Shown: positions 46,276 to 57,780, numbered from the stretch's first letter. The stretch is 64,000 nucleotides of DNA from Proteles cristata cristata (GCA_017311185.1 JAESUZ010004141.1:1-64000); one strand, 5' to 3'. A program made the numbers and translations. Notes: generated from the letters alone by a model not told the origin.

Positions 46276-46497
46276 CTTCTTTTTTTTAATGTTTTATTTA
46301 TTTCTAGGAGAGAGAGAGAGAGAGACAGCGTGAGCAGGGGAGGGTCAGAGAGAGAGGAAGTCACAGACTGAAATAGGCTCCAGGCTCTGAGCCGGCAGTC
46401 AGCACAGAGCCCGACGCGGGGTTCGAACCCACGAACTGCGAGATCATGACCTAAGCGAAAGTCGGACGCTTAACCGACTAAGCCACCCAGGAGCCCC
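46276..46497 (-). mobile_element. Young CanSINE inserted in the L1 (antisense)
   Basis: The inverted copy is flanked by 'taaattttaaa' at 46265-46275 and 46498-46508. It keeps CpGs ('gacgcggggttcgaaccc', 'gtcggacgcttaaccgac') and the diagnostic 'cggcagtcagcac' and 'gcgaaagtcgg'. It is the innermost and youngest layer of the nest. Confidence 0.96.
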
Positions 46498-46538
46498 TAA
46501 ATTTTAAAAAAAGAAAGAAACAAAAAATTAGAGTAATA
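46498..46538 (+). mobile_element. LINE-1 tail, right part
   Basis: 'taaattttaaaaaaagaaag' and following A-rich bases are the L1 tail after the inner SINE. Confidence 0.85.
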
Positions 46539-46639
46539 AAGATTCTCTCTCCCTTCCTCTATTCCTCCCCTATTCATGTGTATGCGTGCATGTGCACACT
46601 CTCTTTTCTCTCACTAAAAACGAAAGGAAAGAAAAGAAA
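46539..46639 (+). mobile_element. Older CanSINE, 3' part
   Basis: 'gattctctctcccttcctct' through 'ctctcttttctctcactaaa' and an A/G-rich tail complete the host SINE. Confidence 0.88.
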
Positions 46640-46654
46640 AAAGAATGTACAGAA

Positions 46655-47079
46655 GTGTTACTTGAGTTTTGACCTTGTCTTAAATAATTAGCTTTATGCT
46701 GACTCTAAGTATTTATTGAAAATATACACTAAATTTGCTTGTTTATTAGTGCACGTTTTACATTAAAGCAGCAGCCTAATATTAAGTAGTTTGATGCTGA
46801 CATTCAACAAATGAAAATGATGTCCTTCTCCTATGCTGCTGCTACTTTTCAAAGATTGGAAGTTTCAATGAAAATGTTCAATAAAGAGCTACCTTCCTCT
46901 TAAGGCCATATACATCTATATCTTCATAATAAATTCTTGAACTGTGTCCCTGAAGAATCTTCCAGATTTGAAGAGTCAATTCAAAGCCTTTTGTTTTTTA
47001 AGGATGAGGGTTATAAATTATAATTTTAATAGATTTGTTACATTAAATGTAACTTTGGATTCCATTAAAATGTAGGCAA
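46655..47079. other. Unassigned AT-rich sequence
   Basis: Nothing recognised. Confidence 0.4.
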
Positions 47080-47095
47080 AAATATCTTTATTTTG

Positions 47096-47285
47096 GAGGC
47101 ACCTGGGTGGCTCAGTTGGTTGACCGTCCAACCCTTGATTTCATCTCAGGTCATGATCACACAGTTTGTTGAGTTTGAGCCCTGCTCTGCTAGCGCAGAG
47201 CCTGCTTAGGGTTCTCCCTCTCTCTCTGCCCCTCCTCCACTTGTGCTCTCTCTGTCTCTCTCAAAATGAATAATAAACTTTTTTA
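47096..47285 (+). mobile_element. Older CanSINE with target duplication
   Basis: 'ggcacctgggtggctcagtt', 'caacccttgatttcatctca' and a shortened middle. Flanked by 'aaatatctttattttg' (47080-47095) and the similar 'aaaaatccttattttga' (47286-47302). Confidence 0.92.
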
Positions 47286-47439
47286 AAAAATCCTTATTTT
47301 GAATTGGAATCAATTAGTGAACATGGGGCTCAAATTCAATGCATATAAACCTGGTATAATAAATGCAAGAGCTGATATCTTCAACATGCTAACACCAAGT
47401 TAATTATCCACATGTAATTTCACCCTTTACTAAACTATT

Positions 47440-48295
47440 ATTTAAGAGGAAGGGCAAAGACATCTTTGTGCAATCAAAAGAACAGAGTTTATCATGAAGG
47501 AGAATCACACTGGAGGAACTTCTAAAGGTTGAACCTCAAGAAGAAGAAATTTCAACAAGAAGGATGGATGTGAAATGCCAGGAAGAATGGTAAACAATGC
47601 AACCAGTGGAAATGTGAAAAAGTCCGTACAGATACTGTATAAAATAGTAAAATGACCAATGCCTCATTTGAGAGAATAAAAATGATGTAGCAGATGATGT
47701 AAGAGGAGAGCTTGTGGAATTACAGTTTGTTAGGTCTTTGTATTTTTCTGGCAAGAGAGTAGAGACTTGTTAAGGGTAATTTTAAAGGAAATGAAATAGA
47801 TGGCTTTCGAAATTGTCAAAGAAAAATATTTATTAAAAAAGTTCGTCAATTCAAATGAAATTGGAAGGAGATAAAAATACACAAAGCAGGATGAATAATT
47901 AATAGAAGCACAAAATACAGTGATAGAGACGAATTCATGTATGTCCTTAATCACAGTCAACGTAAGTGGAATAACTTGAAAAACAAAGAGTTTGTCAGCT
48001 ACGTGAAGTTTACAAGAAACACGATTAAAAACAAGGATGCAGACACTTTTAAAGTACAATAGCAGAGAAAGTTACACCGAAGAGCCATGGATCCGAACCA
48101 AGTGCTCTAGCTATGTTTGCACTGAGAAGAAATCAATTCTGGATTCTGAGGCAAAAATAATTGTAAGGGATGAAGAAAGGTCATGACCTAATGATAAAGG
48201 GAACAATTTATCACAAAGATACAGTATTTATAAACTTGGGTGCACCTGACAGAATAGCTTTAAAATACGCAAAACAAAAAATCATTTATGAAACC
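47440..48295 (+). mobile_element. Degenerate old LINE-1 (ORF2-region) remnant
   Basis: The end 'aagggaacaatttatcacaa', 'agatacagtatttataaact' and 'gcaaaacaaaaa' matches an L1 ORF2 segment in sense, and A-rich text to the left is consistent with more of the same element. Frames are broken throughout. The left border is uncertain. Confidence 0.45.
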
Positions 48296-49934
48296 TAATT
48301 GCTTGGGATGTAAATTGAGGAGTAATCCCTGACCTCTGGTCAGTGTGTTCCACCTGTCAGGTGGGACCACCCATTCCTTCTGCTTCACTATTTGCCTATC
48401 AGGGAACAATTAGCATCAGGGCCCTTAGGAACAATACTTATTGAATGAGACAGTGCTATCTTTCAGCATTGCAGCTGGGTCAGGTGCCTTGGCCTCTGTC
48501 CTATTCTGTGAGTGTGGATCTAGTGTCAAATGCTTGCCAGATACCTGAGTGCCCTTCTGATTCCCGTGCCTGATAGTTGCAACACTAGGTTTCTTTTCTT
48601 CTAGTTCCAGATCACCACTGACTCTGATTTGGAACTCTTACTTCCCCTACATCTACTGTCTGATTTTTACTCAGTGGAAAGTCATTCAAGTCCAATAAAT
48701 CTCTAACACTTATAGAATATCTACACCATGCTACGCTTGACCTACATGCCATTGGAGATAACAAGAGGAATAAAATCTCTCCCAATGCCGAGAGCTTAGA
48801 ATAGGAGGGACATGGGGAAAAAATTTAAAGGGTGCCCACGTCATTGTTGGTCCCTATGTCCAGGTCTCTGAGCACATGAGACTTGGTGGACATCACATGA
48901 AGTCTTTAATGACTCACTCACATATTTATCCCATATTGAACCCCGGGAGCTGCCACAATATTTTTGACCCATATACCATTTTATATTGGGTATACATTGA
49001 ATATACATGTAAATATATTACATTTATATTTACTCTTAGTCAACCATTGTTTAATTTGTAAGGAATTCCATTGTTGAAATACAGAAATATATATATATTG
49101 AAGGGAAATAAAAAACCTGTAAATTCTATGCATCTAAAAAGGATACCACTTAATGTTTTCTTAGTACAAAAGAGAAGTTTTCAAACATCAAGTTAGGAAA
49201 GGAATTATTGGCTCTAGAACATATAGTTAGGTGCCAGTTCATTTCAATATATTTTTGGTCCTAAAGTCAAATGTCATATCAAGTCACATTAAAATTTATT
49301 TGTCCATAAATTTTTCATTTTCATATAGAATTAAGTTAAAATAAATCAAAGAGCGTATATCACTTGATTGATGGAAATATTGTAAAAAATTTCTCCTTAA
49401 ATAATTATTAGACACTGAAAAGTGAAATATTGGCATAATTTCCTATGATGGAATATTTAGAGAATATAAAAAAGTAGATACTAATACAATAAATACCCAA
49501 CTTCTCAGCACCTAGCTTAAGAATTTAGAGCATCCATCTAAAATATATCTATTTTTGTTTTAAAATAACACTTTAACATATATCATGTAAAAATGATAAA
49601 ATAATTGTTAAAATTCCTAAGACGGTTTGCAAGATTTTACTATAAAAGGAGTTGGCAAGTCAGAAAACATTAGGAAATGCTTCCTCAAGCATTTGCTGAA
49701 GTCACAAAGCGCTTTTTAACTGTGGATATAGTGACAACAAATTTCTTGCCAGATCTGCTCGTTGATTTTCACCTAAGAATCTCAACAAAAAGCAGAGTTA
49801 TGAGTCTTGAATATTTTTTTGAATATTACAAAAAACTTCCTCCAGAATTCTCTACATTCTGAGCCTGTCTGTGTTGTTGAAACAGCCAGACGCTGGGTGA
49901 GAGGTAGTTGGAAGCCATTACTAAATGCGAGACT
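48296..49934. other. Mostly unassigned AT-rich sequence; L2 trace at 48690-48800
   Basis: 'tagaatatctacaccatgct' and 'gagataacaagaggaataaa' at about 48710-48775 resemble an antisense L2 end. The rest, up to 49.9 kb, is AT-rich and shows no named element. Confidence 0.35.
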
Positions 49935-50150
49935 CCACATCAGCCACACTATGTGCCTTTATTGACTTAACTCTGTAACCATCCCTGGAAATAGTCATTA
50001 TTGTGGTTCCCATATTACGAGTGAGGAAGGTATGGGCTAAAGAGGTTATGAGTCTTGCCCCAGGCCAGCAGTGTTGCAGCCACTACTCAAGTAGATGGAC
50101 ACACATCTGACTCCAAAGCCCATGGGGTGTGTTCTCTGTAGCAGCAAGCC
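49935..50150 (-). mobile_element. MIR SINE (antisense)
   Basis: 'actctgtaaccatccctgga', 'cattattgtggttcccatat' and 'gagtgaggaaggtatgggct' follow the antisense MIR order, ending near 'catctgactccaaagccca'. Confidence 0.65.
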
Positions 50151-51169
50151 TAGGGGTTCAAGGTTTAGAACAAAGAGCAGCGAGTGATAAGACCTCACAA
50201 TGAAAGCATATTACATTCACCACATCAAGGTGAGTCAGGTGTCTTTTCTACTCTTCAAAGGGCAGCGTCAAACTCAGGCAGGAGCTCCTAGAACTTTTGG
50301 GTGTCGGTCAGTCTCATTCCATCCCTGGTGAACCTGGGGGCACCCGGCCTCAGCAGCCGCTGGCCTCCACTCCTGAATGCAGAAGCGAAGACTCCCTCTG
50401 CAACGCAACTAGTGGCCTAGGACACACGTATGAAGAACACGCCAGGTCCTGACCACTGAGCTGCCAGGGCCCGTGTATTCATTGTTGATCAAAACTCCAG
50501 TGTGTTTCTGAAGTGATGTGTCTACTTCTTGATTCTCTAGCTTCACTGTGAGTCCGGGTGCCCTTCCAGCTTCATTCCCAATCTTTGTCTTCACTGGGCC
50601 TTGCCTGTGGCACTCAACACTCATGTTTCATGTTAACTGAGACCGGTGCAAAATTCAAACTATGCAGTTTTGTCGCTTTAGGAAGAGAAACAAGGCGGAG
50701 GAAGAGGCAGAGAAAGGATCAAGAGGAGCAACAAAGGAAGAGAGAACGCAGGAGGATGTGATCTCTTTGGACCTTAAATCACTGGTCTGTTAAAGGAAGG
50801 TATGTTCTCGTTAGCTTTTACTGGATGTAGAACTATGGGGAAAGCCTGCTTGCCCAGTTTTAAGGGGCACATGCGCAGACACAGTGTATATTTTGCCCGC
50901 AGTTCCAAGCAGTTCATGGACTGGAAACTAGATCTTTCTATGGTTCCTTCCAACTCTATGGGAGCAATCCTACTCAACATTGAAATCAAGCCTCTTTTAC
51001 TGCTATTAAATTCTGTTTCCAATTCAAGGGGGTGATGGAGAAATGATAATAATGATCGTTGTTTGCTTAGCAACCTACAGGTGAAAATACAACTCATGTC
51101 AAATGGTATTAAGGATAATATCATTATTCTAGGTACTTTATGTATTTGGCTTCTGGGTTTTTATGTTTT
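50151..51169. other. Unassigned; purine-rich patch at 50680-50755
   Basis: The patch 'ggaagagaaacaaggcggag' continues as almost pure purine and creates an Arg/Lys/Glu-rich frame. A 'ttgtcgctttag' just before it looks acceptor-like, but nothing else supports an exon. Confidence 0.35.
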
Positions 51170-52715
51170 GGTTTGTTTTTTTTTTTGAGGAGTGGGGTAT
51201 GGTTGACACACAATGTTCCCTTAGTTGCAGGTATACAACATAGTGATTCCATTTTTGTTAGGCTGTGATCACCACAAGTGTAGCTACCGTGTCCCCACAC
51301 ATAATATTGCTAATGGCATGATCTCATACATTTTTATGGCTGCCTAATACTATACACACACACACACCACATCTTCCTTATGCATTCATCTATCAATGGA
51401 TACTTGGGTTGTCTCTCTATCTTGGCTATTGTAAATAATGCTGCTATTAATAAACAGAAGTGTGCATATATCTTTCCCAGATGGTGTATTAGTTTTCTCA
51501 GGGTAAGTACCCAGTAGTAGAATTACTGGGTTGTATGATATTTCGATCTTTAATATTGTTTTCCATACTATTTTCCACAGTGGCTATGTCAGTTTACATT
51601 CTCAACTGTGAACAAAGTTTCCTTTTTCTCCGCACTCTCTCTAGTATCTGTTATATCTTGTCCTTTTAGCCATTCTTACAGCTGTAATGTAATATTTTAT
51701 TGTGGTTTGATTTGCATTTTCCTGATGATTAGTGATGTTGAGAATCCTTTCATGTGCCTGTTGGCCACCTATGTATCTTTGGAAAAATGTCTCTTCAGGT
51801 CCTCTGTCCACTTTTTAATCATATTGTTTATTTACTGTTGAGTTGTGTAAGTTCTTTATATATTTTGGATATTAAATATATCATTGCAAATATCTTCTCT
51901 GATTCGGTAGGTTGCCTTTTTGTTTTATTGATGGTTTCCTACACTGTGTGAAATCTTTTTATTTTCGTGTAGTCCCAGGAATTTACTTTTGCTTTTGTTT
52001 CCCTTGCCTCAGGAGACATACCTAGAAAAATGTTACTATGACCCATGTCAAAGACATTACTCTTGTAGGATTTTTATGATTTTAGGTCTCACGGGTAGGT
52101 CTTCAGTCCATCTTGAGTTTTTGTGTGTGATGGAATGTAGTCCATTTTCATTCTTTTGTATGCAGCTGTCCAGTTTTCCCAGCACCATTTATTGAAATTA
52201 CTGTCTTTTCCCTGTTGTATATTCTTGCTTATTTTGTCATAGATTAACTGATCATATAGGCATAGCTTTATTTCTGGGCTCTCTGTTCTGTTCCATTGAT
52301 CTATGTGTTTCTTTCTGGATCAGTAACATACTGTTTTGATAATTACAGCTTTGTAGTATATTTTGAAATTTGGAATATAATACCTCATTTTGTTTTTCTT
52401 TTTCAAGATTGCTTTGACTATTTCGGATCTTTTGTGATTCCATGCAAATTTTAGTATTGGTTTTTCTTGTTCTGTGAATAATACACTTGGTATTTTGATA
52501 GGGATTGCACTGAATCTGTAGATTGCTTTAAGAATATTTTGATAATATTAATTCTTCTAATTCATGAGCGTGGAATATCTTTCCATTTGTCTGTGTCATC
52601 TTCAATTTAGTTCATCAATCAAACTATCAATTTATAGTTTTCAGAGTATAGGTCATTCACCTCCTAGATTAAATGTATTCCTAGGTATTTTATTCTTTTT
52701 GGGGGTAATTGTAAA
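51170..52715 (-). mobile_element. LINE-1 ORF2 and 3' UTR remnant (antisense), 1.5 kb
   Basis: The left end has a T run and 'ttgacacacaatgttccctt', an L1 3' end in antisense. To the right come classic antisense ORF2 stretches such as 'ttcccagcaccatttattga' and 'tgttctgttccattgatcta'. The minus frame at 52252-52443 reads [20 protein letters not shown], a decayed ORF2p C-terminal region. It is 5'-truncated at about 52715, with frameshifts and stops, so inactive. The largest single L1 piece in the window. Confidence 0.93.
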
Positions 52716-53879
52716 TTATTCCAGCCACTGTAATATACTGCAGGTAAGCCTGAACTTCTTACAGAGTAGGAGTTGTTAAGCTGCCCCAGCAGTTCTTGGC
52801 CAAACTCCTTCCCATCCTATCCGCACCCCCTCCCCCCCAACACTGAACTTCCAAAGAAATTGCGGGAGCTCCTTTGTTCTACAGAAAAAGGCCAAATAGC
52901 AACTTGAAATGGGCAATGAAATTTTCCGGGTGTTTTTTCCTATTCTATTCTATTCTTTCACAGTTTGAATGATAATCACAGAGGAAGTTCCCTGGGCAGT
53001 GTTGTGTTTCCATGGTGACAGAAGGGGTCAGGGTTAACAAAGTCTCTGATGCTGGTGCTGGGAATTGTCTGCTGCTTGCTGCCGGGTGGATGCAAGGGAA
53101 GGGCTGGCAGTCCAAGTGTTACCAGGGGACCCACTTTCACAGTCTCATCCTTTGAATGGGCCACAGAGGCTGACTTGTGCCTCTCTGAATGGACAAACCA
53201 AGGATGTCTTGAAAGTAATAATAGCTCCATCACTTCCCACTATGAAGAAATGCGCTGTGCCCTTCCTCCCAAAGGCCAGGACCGTTGCCTCTCACTAACA
53301 ACAATCCACGGATTGTTGGAATATGTATGTGCTCTTTGTATTGGCACCAGAAGCTCAGAGATGCCAAGTTTGAGAAACCCAATGTACTTTAGAAAAGCAA
53401 TTTGATCTTTGGGAACAAGGGATCCTAAATAAGTTCTGACCGTGTCAGGACAGGCTAAAAAGATGAATTAATTAAAAGGCGAGTAGGAAGCATGCAGTTT
53501 AAATTAAATATCAGATGACCCAAATAAATCCCCTTAAAACATAACTCAGCTATTTTGCCTGAAACCAAATGTCCTGATTTTACTCTTTTGGATTCTCCTT
53601 TTATGCCTTTTATGTCGGTAGACAATGTCACAAAATTTGTAGAGCTTTCTTCAGATCAGAAATAAAGGTGAAGAATGATGGACTCAAGGTAAGCTCTGAG
53701 AACAAAGTAATTGATTCAAAACTGTGATTTCTTTGAGAGGGCACAGGTGATTCTATGTTTGATGAAATATATGGGCTCTTAGAATTCTAGATATGGGATG
53801 GAATAGACTTTGTGGGTCATTGGGCTGTGGTACCAACTGACAGGGGACAGTTGTTTCCTTTTTAAGCAGTACTAATGGA
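52716..53879. other. Unassigned sequence
   Basis: A frame at 53049-53405 (118 codons) opens with a hydrophobic, signal-peptide-like MLVLGIVCCLLPGGCKG and contains several cysteines. It has no promoter, splice site or family I recognise, and an overlapping frame is also open. Treated as non-coding unless conservation says otherwise. Confidence 0.35.
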
Positions 53880-54357
53880 TGCTTAGGAGGAGTTCTGCTC
53901 CCAAGAAGACTTAAGCATTCCCTTTCAGGCATTGTCTCCCCTGACCATCTGTATGCTAACTGATGTGGGAAACAAAGGCAGAAGGAAATGGCAGATACAA
54001 TTAAATTTCCTTATGACCTGCAGCCCATTGACAATACTGGAGGCAGGCAGTATAATATTTCTCCAGGAACTCCTTACTATCTTAATGTTAATGCTTTGCT
54101 AGAGGGAAAAACAACCTAGCTTGACAATAGCTAGGTTTCCAGTATCTTGAGTCCTCTTTAGCATATGAACATCTCTTTGGAAACTTCCTCTTGACTTTAC
54201 CTCCCCCAACTCCCAAGTATATAACCAGTCTCTCCTCAAGGTTGGGAACAGCTCTTTCTGCCCTGGAGTCCTGTCCCCTTGCTTTAATAAAATCACCTTT
54301 TTGCACCAAAGGTGTCTCAAGAATTCTTTCTTGGCCCTCGGCTTCAGACCCCCATCA
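53880..54357 (+). mobile_element. ERV1-like solo LTR
   Basis: U3 to U5 order on the plus strand: TATA-like 'agtatataaccagtc' near 54216, poly(A) signal in 'gctttaataaaatcac' near 54285, then 'gtgtctcaagaattctttct' and a CA end at about 54357. No primer-binding site or viral gene follows; the next sequence is L2. The left border is uncertain (53880-53964) and no target duplication was found. Confidence 0.65.
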
Positions 54358-54804
54358 TCCCAAACCTTATCACAAATGCCTCAAACCTCAGTCCAGCTCC
54401 ATATACCCAGTGGCCTGTTAGCATCTTTGAATGTCCATCAGACACACTAAACTTAACAGGAATGAAGCTGAACCCCTTGTTTTCACCCCTTCATCTGTTT
54501 CTCCTCTCTCAGTGCCCTCTGTCAGTAGCCACTACCACAAGCCCAACCAGAAACCTAGGGGATACCCTTACCTCCCCTTTCTCCCTTAGGCTGAGCAACA
54601 CTTAGAGGCTTGTCTATATTGTCTGTAAATACCTCTCAAACCAATTTCCTTCTTCCTGTCTTCATTTCCACTCCTCTTGTTTAGGCTTCCATTGCCTCTC
54701 TTGAGGATGATCACACCCTGCGACACTGGGTGTCATGCCTCCAACCTGCCCACATCCACAAATCCCTTCTTTACTCCATGGTCAGAGTGACATTTCTGAG
54801 ATTC
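54358..54804 (+). mobile_element. L2 fragment, left part
   Basis: Sense L2 text: 'atatacccagtggcctgtta', 'aacaggaatgaagctgaacc', 'caaccagaaacctagggga' and 'catggtcagagtgacatttc'. It corresponds to the end of the L2 ORF and is interrupted at 54805 by an inverted LTR. Confidence 0.7.
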
Positions 54805-55414
54805 TGAAACGCCCAGAATTCGAGAGAACCCCAAAATCAGACCACCAGAGACCAGAGTCAAAGCCAAGCGGCAAGGGTTGTTTATTCGCAGGTTCGAACC
54901 CGGTCCTCCGCGCACTCGTTGCCGGTGACGCTAAGAGGCCCTGAACAAAGCCTCTGCAGCCTTTTTATAGACAAAAGTAAACAAGTCATGGGGAGGGACA
55001 GGAGATTTCCATGGTTATAAGTTTGCCATTGGTTAACATTCAAATGTGAACATATACCGTATTTGATTGGTTCCCGCCATCAGGTTTTTTGCGGGATCCA
55101 ATTACAACATTTGGGATACCTTTGAATTCAGTCTATCATAGAGCGAGTTTAAAGTCTTGTTTGGCGACTAACAGGTTAACATCTCTCTCTCCAGGCCCTT
55201 CCCTCAGCAAGGTGGGGGGTAGCCGCTGGCCTTTTCGGAGTGGCTGCCGCTAGGAGGCTAGTCCCTTGGGCAATCGGGCGGCGGGAAGGCAAGCTTTAAG
55301 CATTGTTACAGAAGCAGAAAGAGCTGGTTAGGTAATGGCTTCCCGTAGCGCAGGCATTTGCCCAGAAGCGGAAAAGCTGGTTAAGTTTTTGGTTTAGTTT
55401 ATCTAGGCCTCTCA
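54805..55414 (-). mobile_element. Solo LTR, gammaretroviral type (ERV class I), with exact target duplication
   Basis: The 610-bp element reads TG...CA on both strands and lies between two exact copies of 'attc' (54801-54804 and 55415-55418), a 4-bp duplication as gammaretroviruses make. On the minus strand: CCAAT boxes (at plus 55028 and 55066), TATA box 'tataaaaag' (54960-54968), poly(A) signal AATAAA (54881-54886) and a U5 of about 75 bp. It keeps many CpGs and so is fairly young. No PBS, gag, pol or env flanks it; the host L2 resumes at both ends, so internal sequence was lost by LTR-LTR recombination. Confidence 0.92.
55311..55385 (-). repeat. Direct repeat in LTR U3
   Basis: 'gaagcagaaagagctggtta' at 55311-55330 recurs as 'gaagcggaaaagctggttaa' at about 55365-55384. 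Repeated U3 blocks can be enhancer units in gammaretroviral LTRs; function here is inferred only. Confidence 0.7.
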
Positions 55415-55418
55415 ATTC

Positions 55419-56030
55419 ATATATGAATCCTTGCTTAAAAGCTTGAAAGCAGTCAGTGGTTCTCTAATGGCCTTGAGATAAATCCCAAATCTGTTATGAG
55501 TATTATAAAACTTGGTGGCATCTGGTCCCTTCTTACCTCTCCAGCTTCAACTGGAGATATCCCACCCTTCCGCCTGCCCACCACCCCCACCTCCACACAC
55601 ACGGTGTATATATAAATTCCAGCTGGGATGAACTCTGTGGTTCTTTCTCTTGACCCTGGGTCTTTGTCTTAGAAGGCTGCTCATGCCTGTACCCACTCTG
55701 GTCTTCCTGGCCCCTTGTCTTCTGGGCTACATCCTGCTTATGCTTGAGATGTTAGCTTCACTGTAATTTCTTCAAGGATGTGTCCCCTTCCCTCCACCGC
55801 CAGTTTACTCTCTAAGGCTTCATAGCACTGTGTACTTCCTTCACCAAAGCTTTTTCACACCGTAGTTATTGTTATGTGATATTTTATTATTATAAGTGCC
55901 TCTTTATCTTTTTGGTCTTTATTTTAGATGTAAACTCCATGAGGGCAGGGACTGCATCTGTGTTGTTCACCAGTATGTGTGCAGTGCTCCACATAGTGCT
56001 CACAAATATGTATAATATGTATGGAATGTT
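55419..56030 (+). mobile_element. L2 fragment, right part
   Basis: 'cttgcttaaaagcttgaaag', 'tggttctctaatggccttga', 'cttacctctccagcttcaac', 'tccatgagggcagggactgc' and 'gcagtgctccacatagtgct' continue the L2 to its 3' end. Together with the left part, more than 1 kb of L2 is present. Confidence 0.8.
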
Positions 56031-56694
56031 CTTGAAGAATCTCCATCACCAAATAAGCACCTGGTGGAAATCTAGATTTTGTGAGCTCTGAAGTCCCCCC
56101 ACTATTTCGACTAGCTCTGAATTTTCAACATGGACTAACAATGTGTCAAGCACTTCAAAATCCATTTTTATTATTTAGCAGTTAGCGTGGTTAATGTTCT
56201 CCTTCGCCTTTTACATTCTGTAACTATAATGTATATTTACCTTCCATGGGTTCCCACCAGAATTGTACTGGAGGAACATTTTGGCAATACCGCTTTTCTA
56301 AGAAAATTCCTGTGGATTAAAATTTGGCTCGTGTAAAAACTAAATAGCCAGCCCTTCCAGAAATCATGGGTGGAGTGCATTTTCCCAAACATTTTTGGCA
56401 TTTTTTTCCAACACAGGGAATAATTTGGATGGAAGAGAGGATTAAAGATTATCTCCTTTGGAAATAGCATATAGAGAAAGAGGAGTTTGCCAATTGTCTA
56501 AATATTTTCACCATGATGTCTTGGGCCACTTGGTAATCTCCGTAATTTCTAACAAATGTAAAATGTTTTTGTGGAATCACAGTGTTTGAGAAGACTTCTG
56601 GCAACTGTCAGTTATCTGGTCTTTTCTGGTAATTTCAGTCAGGATACCCATATGTTGCCAGTCCCCTTTCTAAAAGCCAGCATTGACCATAACA
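56031..56694. other. Unassigned sequence
   Basis: Nothing recognised. Confidence 0.4.
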
Positions 56695-56990
56695 CCTTTC
56701 TTTGCAAAATCCTTTGCTGGTTACTCCAATAGCTACAGAAATACAACTCAGCCTCCTCTTCATGGTTCACAAGACTCTATATTGTACCATCCTACCTCTC
56801 TTTGCGAGTTCATCTTTCCTGGGTCCCTGCATGTATCTGACCTTCCAGTCACACTGTGTAACTCACCATTCTCCAAATGCACCTTGCCCTTCCAAGCTTC
56901 CAGAATTTTGCCTGTCTCTGCCTTGCACCTAGATTTCCTTCTTCCTTAACCATCTTTGCCAAGGCAGTTTTACCTATCCACCAATGCCCA
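56695..56990 (+). mobile_element. L2 fragment
   Basis: 'aatcctttgctggttactcc', 'cttccagtcacactgtgtaa' and 'gaattttgcctgtctctgcc' follow sense L2, moderately diverged. Confidence 0.5.
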
Positions 56991-57687
56991 GCATTCCAGT
57001 ATCTGTAATGCTTGAGTAATTAATGGTAAGCCAATTGCCCAGGGTTCTAAATATCAGACGGAGGCAGTTAAACACTGCTCCTAAGGCAGTGAGACTGAAG
57101 GATTCTGAGTAGATGGATGGTAGACCCAAAGTTGTGTTCAGTGAACAAATTATAACAAGTCAACAGTCCCAGGGACCAGATAGTGTTGATGTTCACAGAA
57201 TGTATAGCCAGTTATAAGGAAAAACCATCATTTCCATGTTTCCTGGAGATGGATCCCGTATATTCCCCCTCTTTCCTCCTAGTCCAGTATGGCGTTCTGC
57301 TCTTAAAGTGCTTGCCATATTGCTGGCCAGCTATAACCTTCTACTGGACATACCAGTGCAGACAAACAAATAGAAGTGTCCCTTACATCTTCACACCCTT
57401 CTTGTGTCAGGTTTGATGCCAGGCTGCCACCTTCATGACATCTGCCAAGATTTCCCAATCAGCCACTCGCTAACCAGTTTCATGCAGAAAATGACAATGA
57501 GAGCGGAGGCAGGCTTACTCAAAGCCACAGCGATTTTTTCAAAAAACAAGGGATCTTTCTAGTTTGTCTTCATCTTCTTTACTTAGAGTTTCTGTAGATG
57601 GCAAAATTGGAGAGTGGAAAGATAAAAAAATAAAATGACTTGAGAAAACTTAGCTTAAACTTGAAAATCCCTCATGCTTGCCATCAC
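56991..57687. other. Unassigned sequence
   Basis: Nothing recognised. Confidence 0.4.
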
Positions 57688-57733
57688 TGAGTTGAAGTCA
57701 AACACTCAACCAACTGAGCCACCCAAGCACCCC
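57688..57733 (-). mobile_element. CanSINE head fragment (antisense)
   Basis: Only the tRNA-derived head 'caaccaactgagccacccaa' plus 'gcacccc' remains. The rest of the element is missing. Confidence 0.75.
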
Positions 57734-57780
57734 ATAACTGAAAAACATTTAAAGAGAAGGACCTGAAGAGGGTACACATT

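Noticed and set aside
50680..50755. Arg/Lys/Glu-rich frame after an acceptor-like 'ctttag'
   Set aside because: It is a purine-only tract with low complexity; no donor or matching exon is evident.
53049..53405. 118-codon frame with signal-peptide-like start and several cysteines
   Set aside because: No promoter, splice or family support, and a second frame is open over the same bases. Worth only a conservation check.
54805..55414. Possible full provirus
   Set aside because: L2 sequence continues directly on both sides of the single LTR with a shared 4-bp duplication, so no internal viral region is present.
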